A stretch of 64,000 nucleotides of DNA from Clostridia bacterium (GCA_910575055.1 CAJTDC010000007.1:57945-121944), one strand, 5' to 3'; positions 16,978-26,768 are shown, counted from the stretch's first letter. A program made the numbers and translations. The notes: a model not told the origin generated them from the sequence alone.

Positions 16978-17541
16978 ATGATTGATGAAAAAGCTATTGA
17001 ACAACATATACATGGTATATTAGTTGCTTTAGGGGAAAACCCAGAGCGTGAAGGTTTAATTGATACACCGAAACGTGTAGCTAAAATGTATACAGAAATA
17101 TTTGCAGGAATGCAATATACCAATCATGACATTGCGGAAATGTTCGGCAAAGTATTTGATGAAGAACGTGTTTCTGGTAATAATGTAGTAGTTATGAAAG
17201 ACATTGATTTTTTTTCATATTGTGAACATCATTTAGCATTGATGTATGATATGAAGGCAACTGTTGCATATATTCCAAAAGGAAAAGTGATAGGGTTGTC
17301 AAAAATTGCGCGTATTTGTGATATGGTTGGGCGTCGTTTACAATTACAAGAACGTATAGGCTGTGATATTGCCGATATCATTTCAGAAATTACAGAAAGT
17401 GAAGATATTGCTGTAATTATAGAAGGTTATCATAGTTGTGTAACTGCAAGAGGAATACAAAAAACAAATACGAAAACAGTTACTGTGGAAAGACGTGGAA
17501 AATTTTTGGAAGATGCAACATTACAATTATATTTGAGGTAA
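16978..17541 (+). CDS. folE: FolE, GTP cyclohydrolase I
   Basis: 187 residues. It opens GTP to dihydroneopterin triphosphate, the first step of both folate and queuosine synthesis; its place inside the que operon points to the latter as a dedicated use. The zinc ligands are in [10 protein letters not shown] and in the C-terminal [32 protein letters not shown] is the conserved active-site block. Its stop is 11 bp before queC. Confidence 0.96.
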   Translation: MIDEKAIEQHIHGILVALGENPEREGLIDTPKRVAKMYTEIFAGMQYTNHDIAEMFGKVFDEERVSGNNVVVMKDIDFFSYCEHHLALMYDMKATVAYIPKGKVIGLSKIARICDMVGRRLQLQERIGCDIADIISEITESEDIAVIIEGYHSCVTARGIQKTNTKTVTVERRGKFLEDATLQLYLR

Positions 17542-17552
17542 GGAGGATTTTA

Positions 17553-18233
17553 ATGAAAGTATTAGTATTATCAAGTGGGGGTATTGATTCTACAACAGTA
17601 CTTGGAATGGCTGTTAATCAATATGGAAAAGAAAATGTTATTTCGCTTTCTATTTCTTACGGACAAAAGCATAATAAAGAATTGATTGCTGCGAATGAAG
17701 TTGCAAAATATTATGGTGTTGAACAGTTATTTTTGGATTTAGCAAAAATATTTGAATATAGTAATTGCTCTTTGTTACAACAATCAACAGAAGAAATTCC
17801 AGAAGAAAGTTATTCTGAACAGATGAAAAAGACAGAGGGTAAAACTCCTGTAAGTACATATGTGCCATTCCGTAATGGTTTGTTTTTATCTACTGCTGCC
17901 AGTATTGCATTAAGTAAAGATTGTAGCATTATTTATTATGGAGCACATGCTGATGATGCTGCCGGAAGTGCTTACCCTGATTGTTCTCCTATGTTCAATA
18001 AAGCTATGAACGATGCTATTTGGCAAGGTTCAGGAAAACAATTACATATTGAGGCACCTTTTGTAAATAAAATCAAAGCGGATATTGTAAAAATTGGTTT
18101 GGAATTAAATGTTCCTTATCAGCTTACTTGGTCTTGTTATGAAGGACAAGATAAGCCTTGTGGCAAATGTGGAACTTGTATTGATAGAGCTGCTGCTTTT
18201 GCAAAAAATAATGCTGTTGATCCTGCATTATAA
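17553..18233 (+). CDS. queC: QueC, preQ0 synthase
   Basis: 226 residues from ATG 17553, preceded by AAGGAGGA; a longer reading from 17436 would lie inside folE. It turns 7-carboxy-7-deazaguanine and ammonia into preQ0 using ATP. The PP-loop is LVLSSGGIDSTT, and four C-terminal cysteines in WSCYEGQDKPCGKCGTC bind zinc. Last gene of the riboswitch operon. Confidence 0.97.
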   Translation: MKVLVLSSGGIDSTTVLGMAVNQYGKENVISLSISYGQKHNKELIAANEVAKYYGVEQLFLDLAKIFEYSNCSLLQQSTEEIPEESYSEQMKKTEGKTPVSTYVPFRNGLFLSTAASIALSKDCSIIYYGAHADDAAGSAYPDCSPMFNKAMNDAIWQGSGKQLHIEAPFVNKIKADIVKIGLELNVPYQLTWSCYEGQDKPCGKCGTCIDRAAAFAKNNAVDPAL

Positions 18234-18386
18234 TATATAATATTTTGCTGATTTGAATGTTTTAAATAAATATGATTTAATTTAGGTAAAACGTAATATT
18301 CTAAAACTGATCAGGTTTTCAGATGGTGTGTTATCATAAGAACTCACAATTTTAATGAAGCAAATAAACATAATTTTTGAAAAATA

Positions 18387-18446
18387 CCCTAACATCAAGG
18401 AACAACCAGCTTCATCAGGCATACTTTTTGTCCACTCAAGATGGGA
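18387..18446. repeat. 59-60-bp direct repeat, right copy
   Basis: Same orientation as the copy at 14186-14244. Shared core: CAACCAGCTTCAT, one variable base, AGGCATAC, then TTTTTGTCCACTCAAGATGG. Together the copies flank the complete queF-queC block. Confidence 0.8.
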
Positions 18447-18468
18447 TGAATAAATAAAGTTTCTTATA

Positions 18469-18506
18469 AGCAGTATGATAAAAAATTCATACTGCTCTTT
18501 ATTTTA
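18469..18506 (+). terminator. Terminator downstream of the que operon
   Basis: AGCAGTATGA / TCATACTGCT stem with CTTTATTTTA tail. Confidence 0.7.
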
Positions 18507-18717
18507 GAGTAAACTTTTTTATATGAGAAGAGGAAATATAAAATAAACAATATACTAGCAAAAGTAGCCAGCTTTTAGATATTTGTAATGCTTTTTATAG
18601 CAATAAAATAAATTATAAACTATTGTTATAATAAAATATATTACTGCATAAAATAAAAGTAATAAATAATATTTTTATATCGTAATATAAAATAACATAA
18701 TTTTTGGAGAGATAACT

Positions 18718-19593
18718 ATGCCAAATCAACAAAATAAATTAACAATGTCTTGTATAAAAAATTGTACACAATCTGAAAATAAAACACTTATTATACAGTC
18801 TGTAGTATCTGCCTTTGGTTCTGGAACATTAAAAGAAGAGGACTGTGATGGAAAGATTAGAATATTTGAAAAAAATCTATTAAATGACAATACAAACTAT
18901 ATATTAGTATTGGTACAATTTGACAAAAAGAATACATTAGCTGTAATATATGAGCAAGATAATGATTATTGTACAGTATTTTCTGTACTTGGAAGATATT
19001 ATGAAATTGTTACTGTAGAGTTTATATTAGAACCCATTTCAAAAAATATGTTAATATTATTTTGTGAACAGGTAAATATGGCAACAGGGATATATGAAAC
19101 AAATGATTTTTTAAAAGGATATTTTTGGAACGGTAATTTTTATTCTCAAGTATTGAATACTCCATTTAACATAAAAGCCTATTGGAATAATGCCTGGATA
19201 AATTGCAATTCACAAAATAAACTTTGGGAAAAAGCACAACAAAGTTGTAATTTTACGTGGAATAATGTTGATAAAATTGTGATATATATTTATAGGGCAC
19301 AGGAATACAGCGTATCAAATGTAGAAGAAAGTATAAATTTACCTGAGGATAATACTTTTGAGATTGTAAAAAGTCGTTTTGTTGTAGAAACATATAGTTG
19401 GAGTGAAAAATGGAATTGCTTTATTCTTTATGAAGGTCGGCATAAATCTACAGGAGAGGATGTAGCAGTAATACATGACTTAAATAATTATGTATATTCT
19501 CTTGTTGAAAATGTTTCTCCTCAATATGTGATTTGTACATCAGATAAAGAACATTTAGTAATTTCTCAACAACAACTTGAATTAATATTGTAA
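18718..19593 (+). CDS. Unknown protein, soluble paralogue of the gene at 29373
   Basis: 291 residues with no signal peptide or membrane segment. The family is not recognised, but the C-terminal two thirds align with the membrane-anchored protein at 29373: FLKGYFWNG / FLKGFIWDN, VLNTPFNIKAYWNNAW / VLNIPEGIEVTWNGSW, TFEIVKSRFVVETYSW / TFHTAKNRVVNQTYYW, and STGEDVAVIHD / ATGERVAVIED. The two therefore form a lineage-specific family, probably sensing or binding something at or near the envelope in the anchored member. The start has a GGAGAG site. Confidence 0.7.
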   Translation: MPNQQNKLTMSCIKNCTQSENKTLIIQSVVSAFGSGTLKEEDCDGKIRIFEKNLLNDNTNYILVLVQFDKKNTLAVIYEQDNDYCTVFSVLGRYYEIVTVEFILEPISKNMLILFCEQVNMATGIYETNDFLKGYFWNGNFYSQVLNTPFNIKAYWNNAWINCNSQNKLWEKAQQSCNFTWNNVDKIVIYIYRAQEYSVSNVEESINLPEDNTFEIVKSRFVVETYSWSEKWNCFILYEGRHKSTGEDVAVIHDLNNYVYSLVENVSPQYVICTSDKEHLVISQQQLELIL

Positions 19594-19603
19594 TTTTATG
19601 GTG

Positions 19604-19642
19604 AAAGCTATTTATTCATATTGTAATAAATAGCTTTTTTTT
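19604..19642 (+). terminator. Terminator
   Basis: A 13-bp perfect stem AAAGCTATTTATT / AATAAATAGCTTT followed by T residues. Confidence 0.85.
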
Positions 19643-19766
19643 GTATAAGATAAAAGGTATAAAGACACAACAGATAAGGAAAAATAAATATGTTGAAAAA
19701 TAGCCTTTTTATGGTATAATATAAATAATATTATGCTATAGAAATAAAATAGAGGAGGTTGTGTAT

Positions 19767-20477
19767 ATGGTAAATTTATCACCAGAGGAACTGGCTGCAT
19801 TAAAAGGAGAAGGCTTTTTATTAATGAAAGATAAAGAGCAATTTGTATTACGTATTATATTTCCAGCAGGTCTTGCAACAGCAGAAGATTTAAGGAATGT
19901 TGCTATGTTAGCTGAAAAATATGGTAAAGGCATTGGTGCGGTTACTGTGCGTTTAAATATTGAAATTGTAGGAATTCCTTACGAAAATATTGCTCCAATG
20001 AAAGAAGAAATGGACAAACTTGGTATTGTTTATGGTGGAACAGGTGCAAGAGTGCGTCCTCTTGTATGTTGTAAAGGTACTGTATGTAAATTTGGTTTAG
20101 TGGATACACAGGCGATTTGTAAAGAACTTCATAATAAATTTTATCCAATGGATTTACCACATAAATTTAAAATTAATGTTACAGGCTGTCCGAATAACTG
20201 TGCAAAAGTACAGCTTAATGATTTAGGATTTATGGGAGCTCCAAAAGGAAGATTAAGAGTATTTATTGGTGGAAGATTTGGTAGAGAGTCTATGATAGGG
20301 GAAGAAATTTGTAGAATTGAAGCTGACAAAGCAGTAGAAGTAACAACAATTTGTACAGATTTCTTCAAAGCACACGGAAAACCAAAACAAAGATTTGGAA
20401 ATTTATTAGAGGAAATGAAAAATACACAAGAATATACAGATTTTATTGCATCTATAAAAGCCCTAGCAGCTGTATAA
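19767..20477 (+). CDS. Siroheme/4Fe-4S nitrite-sulfite reductase-like protein
   Basis: 236 residues from ATG 19767 (AGAGGAGG at 19751-19758; a GTG 6 bp upstream is less well spaced). The N-terminal part is a ferredoxin-like half domain of nitrite/sulfite reductases (GEGFLLMKDKEQFVLRIIFP ... YGKGIGAVTVRLNIEIVGIP). The C-terminal part has the siroheme-4Fe-4S cysteines CCKGTVCKFG and TGCPNNCAK (C-x5-C and C-x3-C). Full sulfite or nitrite reductases are twice this length, so this is a single-module member, as found in anaerobes; its substrate is unknown. A terminator follows, so it appears monocistronic. Confidence 0.85.
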   Translation: MVNLSPEELAALKGEGFLLMKDKEQFVLRIIFPAGLATAEDLRNVAMLAEKYGKGIGAVTVRLNIEIVGIPYENIAPMKEEMDKLGIVYGGTGARVRPLVCCKGTVCKFGLVDTQAICKELHNKFYPMDLPHKFKINVTGCPNNCAKVQLNDLGFMGAPKGRLRVFIGGRFGRESMIGEEICRIEADKAVEVTTICTDFFKAHGKPKQRFGNLLEEMKNTQEYTDFIASIKALAAV

Positions 20478-20492
20478 ATTTAATTACAATTC

Positions 20493-20521
20493 AAGCCTCG
20501 TATTTTGCGAGGCTTTCTTTC
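20493..20521 (+). terminator. Terminator
   Basis: AAGCCTCG / CGAGGCTT stem with a TTTCTTT tail, between the reductase-like gene and mtnA. Confidence 0.8.
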
Positions 20522-20541
20522 ATAAAAAAGGTGGTGTAAAA

Positions 20542-22278
20542 ATGTTACCAAAACCAATATGGTTTGAAAATAATAAAGTAATGATATTAGACCAAACAAA
20601 ATTACCTGAAAACTGTGTTGTAAAAGAAATGAAAACAGTAGAACAAATATGGCAGTCTATTAAAAAATTAGAAGTAAGAGGTGCGCCAGCAATCGGTTTG
20701 GCAGGGGCATTTGGTATTTATATTGGTATGAGGAATTGGGCAGAAAAAGAAAATGGCAATGTAAATGATTTTTTGACAAAACTAATAGAAATTGGTGATT
20801 ATATAGATACCTCTCGCCCAACAGCAGTTAATTTACATTGGGCAATAGAAAGAATGAAACAAAAAGGAAAAAAAATATGGCAATCTCATTTGCAAAAAGA
20901 GCTATCTATACAAATAATGTTAGAACAACTTTTAAATGAAGCTGAAACAATGTTACAAGAAGACATTGCAGCTTGTAAAGCAATAGGAGAATATGGTGCT
21001 GATATTTTGGTAAATATTAGTAATTTTAAGGCGTTTTTAACACATTGCAATGCAGGTGCTTTGGCAACATCTATGTATGGTACTGCTCTTGCTCCTGCAT
21101 ATATTATGAAACAAAGAGGAAAAGACATCAAAGTATATTCTGATGAAACAAGACCTCTTTTACAAGGAAGCCGTTTAACAGCGTGGGAACTTTCTCAAAG
21201 TGGTATTGATGTAACAACAATATGTGATAATATGGCTGGTGTTGTAATGAAAAATAAATGGGTACAAGCTGTTATCACAGGGGCAGACCGTATTACTAAA
21301 AATGGAGATAGTGCTAATAAAATTGGCACATATAGTCTTTCTATATTAGCAAAAGAACATAACATACCATTTTTTATTGCTGCACCACTTTCTACTATTG
21401 ATTTTGATATGGAAACAGGAGAAGAAATACCTATCGAACAAAGAGATGCAGAAGAAGTACGCTATTTTGGAGAAAAGCAAACAGCACCTTCTAATGTATC
21501 TGTATTTAATCCAGCTTTTGATGTCACACCACATCAAAATATTACTGCTATTATTACAGAAAAAGGGGTTGCATATCCTCCATTTTCAGAAAGTTTACAG
21601 GCGTTAAGAGAAGGTAAAAAGCCTAAAAATACAGAAAACATATTTAAAATGCAGAAACAAGTGTTGAAAACTGCAAAATCTGTTGTAGCTTCTGGTCTGG
21701 TTTCTGGAACATTTGGAAATATTAGTATGATAAATAGAGAAGAAGGACTTGTAGCAATTACACCTTCTGGTGCTTCTTACGAAGATATGACAGAAAGAGA
21801 TATTTGTATTACAGATTTAGAGGGAAATTTATATTTAGAAAATGGTAATAAACCTTCTTCTGAATTACCTATGCACTTAGCTGTATATAAACAAAGACAA
21901 GATATTAATGCTGTAATACACACACATTCCCTTTATGCTACTGTATTAGCGTCTCAAAGAGAAAAACTTCCAGCAGTATTGACAGAAATGGGACTAGCTG
22001 GTGCAGGAGAAATAGAAGTTGCTGAGTTTGCTCCTCCCGGAAGCAAAGAACTTGCTTATGAAACAGTAAAAGCATTAGGTAAAAATTATGCCTGTTTATT
22101 GGCAAATCACGGTGTTGTTGCAGGAGCACAAACATTGGATAGAGCATTTATGGTAGCATCTATTGTAGAAGAAGGTGCTCACGTTTATTATTTAGAAAGA
22201 CAATCTAATAAAATTTCTACTGTACCAAAACAAGCATATGAGGCAGTTTTTAAAGCAATGCAACAATACGGAAAATAA
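20542..22278 (+). CDS. mtnA: MtnA-class II aldolase fusion
   Basis: 578 residues made of two enzymes. Residues 1-350 are methylthioribose-1-phosphate isomerase: VRGAPAIGLAGA, the catalytic cysteine in LTHCNAGALAT, and the aspartate in TGADRITKNGD. Residues 365-578 are a class II aldolase/epimerase of the MtnB or Ald2 kind: SGTFGNIS, PSGASYEDM, the metal histidines in IHTHS and LLANHG. Together they would isomerise the phosphorylated pentose and then split or dehydrate it. In bacteria with the DHAP shunt this disposes of 5'-methylthioadenosine or 5'-deoxyadenosine, a by-product of radical SAM enzymes. Which reaction the aldolase half performs cannot be told from sequence. The kinase or phosphorylase partner is not in the window. 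Confidence 0.92.
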   Translation: MLPKPIWFENNKVMILDQTKLPENCVVKEMKTVEQIWQSIKKLEVRGAPAIGLAGAFGIYIGMRNWAEKENGNVNDFLTKLIEIGDYIDTSRPTAVNLHWAIERMKQKGKKIWQSHLQKELSIQIMLEQLLNEAETMLQEDIAACKAIGEYGADILVNISNFKAFLTHCNAGALATSMYGTALAPAYIMKQRGKDIKVYSDETRPLLQGSRLTAWELSQSGIDVTTICDNMAGVVMKNKWVQAVITGADRITKNGDSANKIGTYSLSILAKEHNIPFFIAAPLSTIDFDMETGEEIPIEQRDAEEVRYFGEKQTAPSNVSVFNPAFDVTPHQNITAIITEKGVAYPPFSESLQALREGKKPKNTENIFKMQKQVLKTAKSVVASGLVSGTFGNISMINREEGLVAITPSGASYEDMTERDICITDLEGNLYLENGNKPSSELPMHLAVYKQRQDINAVIHTHSLYATVLASQREKLPAVLTEMGLAGAGEIEVAEFAPPGSKELAYETVKALGKNYACLLANHGVVAGAQTLDRAFMVASIVEEGAHVYYLERQSNKISTVPKQAYEAVFKAMQQYGK

Positions 22279-22293
22279 AAGGAGCATTAAAAT

Positions 22294-24216
22294 ATGAATA
22301 TTTTAACAGTAGAAAAACTGCATAAAAGTTTTGGAAATAAAATACTTTTTGATGAAATTACATTTGGCATTAACGAAGGCGATAAAATCGGTATTATTGG
22401 TGTAAACGGAACAGGAAAATCTACATTATTAAAAATAATAGCTGATGTGGAAAAAGGAGATAGTGGGCAAGTTGTAACAATGAATGGTTTAAGAATAGCA
22501 TATTTACCACAAACTCCTGTATTTTATCATAAAGGTACTGTATTACAACAAGTGTTTGAAAGCAATGATAAAAAAATGAATTTAGTAAGAGATTATGAAA
22601 CAGCGATTGCTAATAATATAACAAATCCTTCTGATGTTTATTGGCAAAAGCAAATTACAATATTATCGGAGCAAATGGATAAAGAAAATGCTTGGTCGTT
22701 AGAAAGTGAAGCCAAAACAATATTAACAAAACTAGGTATTACACAATTTCAACAACAAGCATCTCAGCTTTCTGGAGGACAAAGAAAAAGAGTAGCATTA
22801 GCAAGAGCATTAATTTCTCCTGTAGATTTATTGATATTAGATGAACCTACAAACCATATTGACAATGATACTGTAGAATGGTTAGAAAAGCATCTTTCTC
22901 ATTATACAAAAGCATTGATTATGGTTACTCATGATAGATATTTTTTGGATAGAGTAGCAAATCGTACTATTGAATTAGAACAAGGGAAATTGTATCCTTA
23001 TGAAGGTAACTATAGTAAATATTTAGAATTAAAAGCACAGAGAGAAGAATTACTTCAGGCGGCAGAAAGAAAAAGACAAAATTTTTTAAGAACAGAATTG
23101 GAATGGGTTAGACGAGGAGCACAAGCAAGAAGTACAAAACAAAAAGCAAGATTGCAACGTTTTGAAGAAATTGCTTCTCAAAAAGCACCAGAACAAAAAG
23201 ATGATATTGAAATCAGTGCTGGCTCTACACGTTTAGGCAAAAAAACAATTATAGTAGAACATATTTCAAAAACTTACCAAAACATCACATATATTAATGA
23301 TTTTAGTTATATATTGCTTCGCCACGACAGAATTGGTATTGTAGGAAAAAATGGGTGTGGAAAATCTACACTTGTAAAAATGATGACAGGAAGATTACAA
23401 CCAGACAGTGGTAATGTAGATGTTGGAGAAACTGTAAAAATAGGTGTTTTTTCACAAGAAAACGAAGAAATGGACCCATCTCAAAAAGTGATTGATTATA
23501 TTAAAGATATTGCAGAATATGTTTCTACTGCTGATGGAAAAATTACCGCTTCTCAAATGCTTGAAAAGTTTCTTTTTCCTTTAGATATGCAAAGAAGTCC
23601 TATATCTACTTTGTCAGGAGGAGAAAAAAGAAGACTTTATTTACTTAAGATACTTATGGAAGCACCAAATATATTATTTTTAGATGAACCAACAAATGAT
23701 TTAGACATACAAACATTGACAATATTAGAAAATTATTTAGATACTTTTGCAGGTGCAGTCATTACAGTATCCCACGACAGATATTTTTTGGATAAAATTG
23801 TAAGTCGAATATTTGCTTTTGAAAAAGATGGTTTTATAAAACAATATGAAGGCGGTTATAGTGATTATAAGCAGCAATCAGAACAAGAGGAAATTACTAC
23901 AAATACCACTATCACAACACCTAAAAAACAAAGTATTCCAAAAAATACACAAAGAGCAAAAAAAATGACTTATATGGAACAAAAAGAATATGAAACAATA
24001 GCAGATACTATTAGTAATTTAGAGCAAGAACTACAACAATTACAAAAACAACAAGAAACAGTTGCTAGTGATTATGTAAAACTGCAAGAAATTGTTTTAC
24101 AAAAACAAAATTTAGAAATAGAACTGGAAAATGCAATGCAAAGATGGGTGTATCTTAGTGAATTAGCAGAAGAAATAGAAAAAAGCAAAGAGGAGCATAA
24201 TAAATGGAAAATTTAA
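22294..24216 (+). CDS. ABC-F family ATPase, Uup/YdiF-like
   Basis: 640 residues with two ABC modules and no membrane segment. Walker A motifs are GVNGTGKST (about 37) and GKNGCGKST; signatures are LSGGQRKRVALAR and LSGGEKRRLYLL; Walker B motifs are LLILDEPTNHID and ILFLDEPTNDLD. The interdomain linker is rich in charged residues (RTELEWVRRGAQARSTKQKA) and a C-terminal coiled coil (about 560-640) is present, as in Uup. ABC-F proteins bind the ribosome to relieve stalling or confer antibiotic protection; the Uup-like tail favours the housekeeping role. It overlaps the next gene by 13 bp. Confidence 0.92.
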   Translation: MNILTVEKLHKSFGNKILFDEITFGINEGDKIGIIGVNGTGKSTLLKIIADVEKGDSGQVVTMNGLRIAYLPQTPVFYHKGTVLQQVFESNDKKMNLVRDYETAIANNITNPSDVYWQKQITILSEQMDKENAWSLESEAKTILTKLGITQFQQQASQLSGGQRKRVALARALISPVDLLILDEPTNHIDNDTVEWLEKHLSHYTKALIMVTHDRYFLDRVANRTIELEQGKLYPYEGNYSKYLELKAQREELLQAAERKRQNFLRTELEWVRRGAQARSTKQKARLQRFEEIASQKAPEQKDDIEISAGSTRLGKKTIIVEHISKTYQNITYINDFSYILLRHDRIGIVGKNGCGKSTLVKMMTGRLQPDSGNVDVGETVKIGVFSQENEEMDPSQKVIDYIKDIAEYVSTADGKITASQMLEKFLFPLDMQRSPISTLSGGEKRRLYLLKILMEAPNILFLDEPTNDLDIQTLTILENYLDTFAGAVITVSHDRYFLDKIVSRIFAFEKDGFIKQYEGGYSDYKQQSEQEEITTNTTITTPKKQSIPKNTQRAKKMTYMEQKEYETIADTISNLEQELQQLQKQQETVASDYVKLQEIVLQKQNLEIELENAMQRWVYLSELAEEIEKSKEEHNKWKI

Positions 24217-25379
24217 AACAAAAAGCATTACAAGCACATAAAATGTGGAAGGGGAAAGTAGAAGTAATTAGTAGAGCAAAGATAGAAAACAATGAAGAAC
24301 TTTCTGTTGCTTATACACCAGGTGTAGCAGAACCTTGCATTGCAATACAAAAAAATCCAGAATTATCTTTTGAATTAACAAGAAGATGGAACACAGTTGC
24401 TGTAATTACAGATGGTACAGCAATATTAGGATTAGGGGATATTGGACCAGAAGCAGGTATGCCTGTTATGGAAGGAAAAGCAGCTCTTTTTAAATGTTTT
24501 GCTGATATTGATGCCATTCCTCTTTGTGTTCGTTCTAAAAATGTTGATGAAATTGTAAATGCAATTAGTCTGTTTTCAGGCAGCTTTGGAGGAATTAATT
24601 TAGAAGACATTTCTGCACCAAGATGTTTCGAAATTGAACAGAAATTAAAAAAAGTAACAGATATTCCTGTTTTTCATGATGACCAGCATGGTACAGCAGT
24701 TGTTGTATTTGCAGGATTAAAAAATGCACTACGTATTGTTGGAAAAAAAGAAAATGAAATTTCTGTTGTAATTTCTGGTGCAGGTAGTGCAGGAACAGCA
24801 ATTTCAAAATTATTATTACAGGCAGGAATAAAAGATATTGTTATGGTTGACCAATGTGGAGCAATTCATAAAGAGGAAGTTTATGAAAATAAAGCATTTA
24901 CAGAATTGTCACAAATTACAAATCCTTATTGCAAAAAAGGTTCTTTAGCAGAAATAATAAAAGGTGCAGACGTATTTATTGGTGTATCTGCCCCCAAATT
25001 GTTAACAGCAGAAATGATAGCAACTATGGCAAAAGACCCTATTGTATTTGCTATGGCAAATCCTGTGCCTGAAATATTACCTGATGAAGCAAAGGCAGCA
25101 GGAGCAAGAGTTGCTTGTTCTGGTCGTTCAGATTATCCAAATCAGATTAACAATGTGCTAGCGTTTCCTGGTATATTTAGGGGAGCACTAGATGTAAGAG
25201 CAAAAGATATTAACGAAGAAATGAAATTAGCAGCTGCTTATGCTATTGCAGATTTAGTTACAAAAGAGGAGCTAAATGAAGAATATGTTATTCCTTCTCC
25301 TTTTGATAAACGTGTTGTTTCTGCTATTGCAAAAGCAGTATCTGAAGCAGCTATTCGTACTGGTGTAGCAAAAAAATAG
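24204..25379 (+). CDS. NAD(P)-dependent malic enzyme
   Basis: 391 residues, typical of the short bacterial malic enzyme. It oxidatively decarboxylates malate to pyruvate. The malate-binding block is SVAYTPGVAEPC, followed by TDGTAILGLGDIGPEAGMPVMEGK, the metal-site FHDDQHGTA and the Rossmann loop VISGAGSAGTAI. GRSDYPNQINNVLAFPGIFRG is the conserved C-terminal motif. ATG follows AGAGGAGC within the end of the ABC-F gene. Confidence 0.96.
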   Translation: MENLKQKALQAHKMWKGKVEVISRAKIENNEELSVAYTPGVAEPCIAIQKNPELSFELTRRWNTVAVITDGTAILGLGDIGPEAGMPVMEGKAALFKCFADIDAIPLCVRSKNVDEIVNAISLFSGSFGGINLEDISAPRCFEIEQKLKKVTDIPVFHDDQHGTAVVVFAGLKNALRIVGKKENEISVVISGAGSAGTAISKLLLQAGIKDIVMVDQCGAIHKEEVYENKAFTELSQITNPYCKKGSLAEIIKGADVFIGVSAPKLLTAEMIATMAKDPIVFAMANPVPEILPDEAKAAGARVACSGRSDYPNQINNVLAFPGIFRGALDVRAKDINEEMKLAAAYAIADLVTKEELNEEYVIPSPFDKRVVSAIAKAVSEAAIRTGVAKK

Positions 25380-25469
25380 ATTTATTTGCATTATCAATCA
25401 ATTTCTGATATAATGTTCTAACGTGTAAGCTAATAATATTATTATTTATATTTTAGGAGTGTGATTTCA

Positions 25470-26717
25470 GTGGAAGACCCCAGCAGTTGGTGGTTAATAT
25501 TAATTTTATTAATTTTGGTATGTGGTTCTGCATTTTTTTCTGCATCAGAAACAGCGTTAACTTCTTTAAATAAAATTAAATTAAGAAATATGGCAGAAGA
25601 AAATGTGAAAAATGCTGACAAAGTTCAAAAACTAATAGATGACCCTAACAGACTGTTAAGTTCTATATTAATTGGAAACAATTTAGTAAATAATGCTGCT
25701 GCTGCTTTAACAACAATGATTGCAGTATCTTTATTAGGCGGTCAATCTGGTGTAGGTGCTGCTACAATGATAATTACTATCATTATATTGATATTTGGTG
25801 AAATTACGCCAAAAACACTAGCGTCACAAAATGCAGAAAAAGTATCTTTAGCTGTATCAAATATTATTTCTGTTATTGTAGTTATTTCAACACCTGTTGT
25901 AAAAGTAATGAATTTAATTACAAATGTATTAATTAAAGTATTAGGCGGTAATTCAACAGAAAAAACACCTACCATTACAGAAGCAGAATTAAAAACAATG
26001 GTAAATGTAAGTCATGAAGAAGGCGTTTTAGAAGTAGATGAACGTCGTATGATTAATAATGTATTTGACTTTGGAGATTTAAAAGCAAAAGATGTTATGA
26101 CACCTCGTACAGATATGGTTTGTGTAGAAGATACAATAACATATGATGAAATTGTTTCTATATTTAAAGAAGAACGTTTTTCTAGACTTCCTGTTTATCA
26201 CGAAAGTGTGGACAACATTATAGGTATTTTATATGTAAAAGATATTATATTCATTGATGAACAACATTTTAAAATTACAGACTATATGCGTGAACCATTT
26301 TTTACTTATGAAAGCAAACCTATTTCGGAATTATTTTCAGAAATGCGAGGAAATCGTATTAGAGCAGCTGTAATATTAGATGAATATGGTGGTACGTCTG
26401 GGCTTGTCACATTAGAAGATTTGGTAGAGGAAATTGTGGGAGATATTGCTGATGAATATGATGAACAAGAAAAAGAAATAGAGGTTATAAAAGAAGATGA
26501 ATTTATTGTTGATGGTTCTACAAGATTAGAAGACGTTAACGAAATGATAGGATTGCATTTGGCATCAGAAGATTTTGACACCATAGGAGGCTATGTAATT
26601 GGTATTTTAGGTTCTTTTCCTGATGGGGGAGAAGAAGTTGAAACAGATAATATTAAAATTGTAGTAGAAGAAGTTGACAAAAATAGAATTGAAAAGTTAC
26701 GTATTTATACGATATAA
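25470..26717 (+). CDS. CNNM/CorC family transporter (HlyC/CorC)
   Basis: 415 residues from GTG 25470, which is correctly spaced from TTTTAGGAG; a GTG at 25461 is too close to it. Four N-terminal hydrophobic stretches form the DUF21/CNNM membrane domain (WWLILILLILVCGSAFFSAS ... IFGEITPKTLAS). Two CBS domains follow (about 205-325: VMTPRTDMVCVEDTIT, FSRLPVYHESVDNIIG, AAVILDEYGGTSGLVTLEDL), then a C-terminal CorC-HlyC domain. Such proteins export magnesium or cobalt. The gene ends at a strong terminator. Confidence 0.93.
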   Translation: MEDPSSWWLILILLILVCGSAFFSASETALTSLNKIKLRNMAEENVKNADKVQKLIDDPNRLLSSILIGNNLVNNAAAALTTMIAVSLLGGQSGVGAATMIITIIILIFGEITPKTLASQNAEKVSLAVSNIISVIVVISTPVVKVMNLITNVLIKVLGGNSTEKTPTITEAELKTMVNVSHEEGVLEVDERRMINNVFDFGDLKAKDVMTPRTDMVCVEDTITYDEIVSIFKEERFSRLPVYHESVDNIIGILYVKDIIFIDEQHFKITDYMREPFFTYESKPISELFSEMRGNRIRAAVILDEYGGTSGLVTLEDLVEEIVGDIADEYDEQEKEIEVIKEDEFIVDGSTRLEDVNEMIGLHLASEDFDTIGGYVIGILGSFPDGGEEVETDNIKIVVEEVDKNRIEKLRIYTI

Positions 26718-26727
26718 CAACAAATAT

Positions 26728-26768
26728 AAAACCTTCTTTCTTTTAAATTAAGAAAGAAGGTTTTTTTG
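26728..26768 (+). terminator. Terminator after the CNNM gene
   Basis: A 15-bp stem AAAACCTTCTTTCTT / AAGAAAGAAGGTTTT with a T7 tail. Confidence 0.9.

Larger units (their letters stand above)
18234..18717. other. Intergenic stretch after queC
   Basis: No gene is seen. It holds the right copy of the 59-bp repeat and one terminator, both listed separately, and a very AT-rich leader before the next gene. Confidence 0.6.

Noticed and set aside
17436..17552. Longer N-terminus for queC
   Set aside because: It would lie inside folE, while ATG 17553 has a strong ribosome site and gives the normal protein start.
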